Below are positions 5,423 through 7,471 of a stretch of 7,471 nt of DNA, one piece after another. Below the pieces are notes generated by a model that was not told the DNA's origin, ran no database searches, and saw nothing but the letters and a program-made list of their open reading frames with translations. Within the stretch, counting starts at the first letter, position 1, and each line of letters starts with the position of its first letter. The position numbers and the translations under genes were made by a program. Source of the DNA: Flavobacterium sp. (lineage in GTDB: Bacteria; Bacteroidota; Bacteroidia; Flavobacteriales; Flavobacteriaceae); the NCBI GenBank assembly GCA_005792865.1, contig SXQR01000077.1, positions 1-7,471 of the forward strand, read 5' to 3'.

Positions 5423-7243
5423 ATGAAACAGCGAAAAGCACCCGTGCATAAAATTGCGAGCCGCCACCTGTTGCGGCGCGCCGAGGGCGTTTTCTTTTTC
5501 CTGAAATCGCGGTTGAGCGAGCGCCACTTCATTTACCTTTCGAGCGTGGCGGTGGCCATTTCATGTGCCCTGGCGGTCATCGCTCTCAAGACTTTTGCCC
5601 ATTACGTGTTTGTGGGTGCCAATTACGTCAATGCGTTTCTTAAACTGCCCTTCATCAACAGTATATTGCCCATCATCGGGATTTTGCTTACCGTTTTTGT
5701 CGTGAAGCACCTTTTGGATGGCAAGATTGAGAAAGGCTCGTCCCGAATCCTGTTTGCCGTCGCCAAGAAAGGCGGCGTCATGCCCCGAAAGCAGATGTAC
5801 GCGCAGATCGTCACCAGCTCGCTCACCGTGGGGCTTGGAGGTTCGGCGGGGCTGGAATCACCCATCACAATCACGGGGGCGGCTTTCGGGAGCAACTTTG
5901 CGCAGCGTTACCGGCTCTCCCAAAAGGACCGCATCCTGCTCCTGGCATGCGGTGTTGCGGCGGGAATCGGGGCAGCGTTCAATGCGCCTATTGCAGGCGT
6001 ACTCTTTGCGATCGAGGTGGTCCTGACCGATGTGACCATATCGGCCTTCATCCCCATCATGATATCGGCAGCGACAGGCGCGCTTGTTTCGGGGATCATT
6101 TTGGACGACGAGGTCCTGCTGTCTTTCCCCGGGACACATGTTTTCCAATACGAGAACATTTCGTATTACATCTTGCTCGGGCTGCTTACGGGGCTGGCAT
6201 CGGTTTACCACGCACGCAATTTCCAAAAGGTCGAGAAATTCTTCGGACAGATAAAAAACAAGTCATACCGCCGTGCGATCTTCGGAGCGTCTATACTGGC
6301 CGTGATGATTTTCTTTTTTCCGACGCTTTTTGGCGAAGGCTATGAGAGCATCAAGACCCTGGCGACCGCCAACCCTGAGATTCTTCTGGACAACACGCTC
6401 CTGGCAGGATTCCGCGACAATCCGTGGGTATTGCTTGTTTTTGTTGGTGTGACCGCGTTGCTCAAGGCCTTCGCGACGGGGCTCACGCTGGGGAGCGGTG
6501 GGAATGGCGGAAATTTTGCCCCTTCACTTTTTGTGGGCTCGTACACAGGTTTTTTTTTGGCGCGCGCCGTGAACCTTACCGGGCTTACGCACCAGCTGCC
6601 GGTCGCGAACTTTACCATCGTGGGGATGGCGGGAATTCTTTCGGGGCTGTTCCATGCGCCGCTGACCGCGATTTTCCTCATCGGCGAAATAACCGGCGGC
6701 TATGGGCTGATGGTCCCGCTGATGATCGTGTCGTCCATCAGCTTTGCCGTTTCGAGACAGTTCGAGCGCTATTCGATGGATGTAAAACCGCTCGCCGACA
6801 AGGGCCACGTCTTTACCAGCGACAAGGACCGCAACATACTGTCCAACATAGACTTGCTGGCGCTTATCGACAGGGATCATCAAACCATTTCCAGGCAGGC
6901 CGAAATCACCGAGGCGGTGCGCATCTTCTCGGAACATCCGCAGAATATCATCCCCGTCACCGACGACCGCAACAACCTTGTGGGCATCATTGACCTGGAC
7001 CAGGTGAGGCCCGTTATCTTCAACCAGTACCGCGTGAAGTTCATGCACCTGGCCGAGATCATCAGCCGCCCGCCGGAGGTCATCTCGACCGAGGACGGCG
7101 TGGAGGCGGTGCTTGAAAAATTTGAGACGGCCGGTGCGTCATTTTTGCCTGTCATCAGCAATGGGAAGTACTATGGTTTCCTTTCCAAGCAGGCCATACT
7201 GGAGGCCTACCGCCGCGGCCTTCGCGAAATGGTCATCGAATAG
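5423..7243 (+). CDS. ClC-family chloride channel/transporter with C-terminal CBS-domain pair
   Basis: A 606-residue inner-membrane protein. Residues about 35-450 form the ClC anion-transport domain; about 470-600 form two CBS domains, likely cytosolic and in this superfamily often nucleotide-binding. Relative to E. coli CLC-ec1 (numbering from knowledge), GLESP (143-147) replaces GREGP but keeps the gating glutamate as Glu145. The GAAFNAPIAGVLFAIE block (183-198) is highly conserved. GNFAP (363-367) is the GxFxP anion-site motif, and Tyr450 may correspond to the central Tyr445. The GSGIP motif is degenerate (GSSRI, 105-109). Val199 stands where CLC-ec1 has Glu203, the internal proton-transfer glutamate, so whether this is an H+/Cl- exchanger or a passive channel is open. 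The second CBS copy (about 543-600) contains HLAEIISRPPEVIS. The start at ATG 5423 follows acpH by 18 bp. A T9 run at 6550-6558 lies within the frame but does not break it. Confidence 0.93.
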   Translation: MKQRKAPVHKIASRHLLRRAEGVFFFLKSRLSERHFIYLSSVAVAISCALAVIALKTFAHYVFVGANYVNAFLKLPFINSILPIIGILLTVFVVKHLLDGKIEKGSSRILFAVAKKGGVMPRKQMYAQIVTSSLTVGLGGSAGLESPITITGAAFGSNFAQRYRLSQKDRILLLACGVAAGIGAAFNAPIAGVLFAIEVVLTDVTISAFIPIMISAATGALVSGIILDDEVLLSFPGTHVFQYENISYYILLGLLTGLASVYHARNFQKVEKFFGQIKNKSYRRAIFGASILAVMIFFFPTLFGEGYESIKTLATANPEILLDNTLLAGFRDNPWVLLVFVGVTALLKAFATGLTLGSGGNGGNFAPSLFVGSYTGFFLARAVNLTGLTHQLPVANFTIVGMAGILSGLFHAPLTAIFLIGEITGGYGLMVPLMIVSSISFAVSRQFERYSMDVKPLADKGHVFTSDKDRNILSNIDLLALIDRDHQTISRQAEITEAVRIFSEHPQNIIPVTDDRNNLVGIIDLDQVRPVIFNQYRVKFMHLAEIISRPPEVISTEDGVEAVLEKFETAGASFLPVISNGKYYGFLSKQAILEAYRRGLREMVIE

Positions 7244-7297
7244 GTTCTTTAACAAATTCTTGGAATTCGGACCCGATGAAACCCGGCGCTAAAACTT

Positions 7298-7305
7298 TAC
7301 CTTTG
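7298..7305 (+). promoter_or_regulatory. Bacteroidota-type -7 promoter box for uvrA
   Basis: TACCTTTG is an exact TAnnTTTG match in the 75-bp spacer after the ClC gene, ending 13 bp ahead of the uvrA ATG. The only TTG upstream (7260-7262) is 35 bp away, too far for a standard -33 element. The spacer holds a short AATTC-TTG-GAATT inverted repeat (about 7256-7268) without a T tract, too weak to call a terminator. Confidence 0.5.
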
Positions 7306-7318
7306 CTTTTTACTTGTT

Positions 7319-7471
7319 ATGGTCAAAACCGATGAGCAGATCGAGGTGCTTGGCGCCCGGGTCCACAATCTCAAAAATATAGACGTCATCATCCCGCGCG
7401 AGAAGCTCGTGGTCATCACCGGGCTTTCGGGTTCGGGGAAATCGTCGCTTGCGTTCGACACGATCTACGCC
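7319..7471 (+). CDS. uvrA: UvrABC excinuclease subunit A, N-terminal part only
   Basis: The first 51 codons of UvrA, the DNA-damage sensor ATPase of nucleotide excision repair; the gene runs off the right edge. The sequence aligns closely with the known UvrA start: [20 protein letters not shown] (8-27) followed by the Walker A loop GLSGSGKSS (35-43, Lys41) and LAFDTIYA (44-51), the signature opening of the first ABC domain. ATG 7319 gives a short four-residue lead before the conserved block starts and is 13 bp from an exact TAnnTTTG box. It follows the ClC gene on the same strand by 75 bp and probably has its own promoter. The zinc-finger and second ABC domains lie outside the window. Confidence 0.96.
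   Translation, partial: MVKTDEQIEVLGARVHNLKNIDVIIPREKLVVITGLSGSGKSSLAFDTIYA

Noticed and set aside
6524..7048. 174-codon minus-strand open frame within the ClC gene
   Set aside because: His/Arg/Asp-rich composition typical of an antisense shadow over hydrophobic and CBS coding sequence; no family features.
7244..7318. Possible terminator after the ClC gene
   Set aside because: The only inverted repeat is a 5-bp AT-rich stem without a following T tract; not a convincing intrinsic terminator.

Overview
The window is chromosomal housekeeping DNA from a member of the Bacteroidota, most likely a relatively GC-rich relative of Flavobacteriia. Three things point there. The proteins are of Bacteroidota type (an archaeal-like GlmM, an LpxL-type acyltransferase, and a ClC transporter with C-terminal CBS domains). 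Start codons generally lack Shine-Dalgarno motifs. The octamer TAnnTTTG, the -7 element of the Bacteroidota primary sigma factor, lies just ahead of several start codons. Species placement is inference; nothing here fixes a genus.

Layout, left to right. A secreted SIMPL-domain protein (minus strand, cut by the left edge) lies 49 bp downstream of a rhomboid-type intramembrane serine protease (minus). A 90-bp divergent spacer with a GC-rich palindromic cluster separates the rhomboid gene from a lipid A-type lauroyl/myristoyl acyltransferase (plus). That gene runs tail-to-tail into a class V, cysteine desulfurase-like PLP enzyme (minus) with a 35-bp antisense overlap of the two coding ends. The PLP enzyme follows glmM (phosphoglucosamine mutase, minus) by 10 bp, so the two are probably one operon. 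A second 90-bp divergent spacer separates glmM from an AcpH-type acyl-carrier-protein phosphodiesterase (plus). An 18-bp gap then leads to a ClC chloride transporter/channel with a CBS pair (plus), and a 75-bp gap to the first 51 codons of uvrA (plus, cut by the right edge).

Functionally, several genes touch cell-envelope synthesis. GlmM makes glucosamine-1-phosphate for UDP-GlcNAc, the precursor of peptidoglycan and lipid A. The acyltransferase probably acylates lipid A or a related lipid from acyl-ACP. AcpH removes the phosphopantetheine arm of ACP. The rest (SIMPL protein, rhomboid, ClC, UvrA) have no evident shared pathway with these.

The window is compact, with no gene-free stretch above 300 bp. 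I see no rRNA, tRNA, CRISPR array, insertion sequence, phage gene or attachment site, and no convincing rho-independent terminator. I do not see an undescribed multi-gene system. The observations most worth checking are the ClC protein, which carries valine where proton-coupled exchangers have their internal glutamate, the recurrent start-proximal -7 boxes, the palindrome cluster in the rhomboid/acyltransferase spacer, and the convergent coding overlap.
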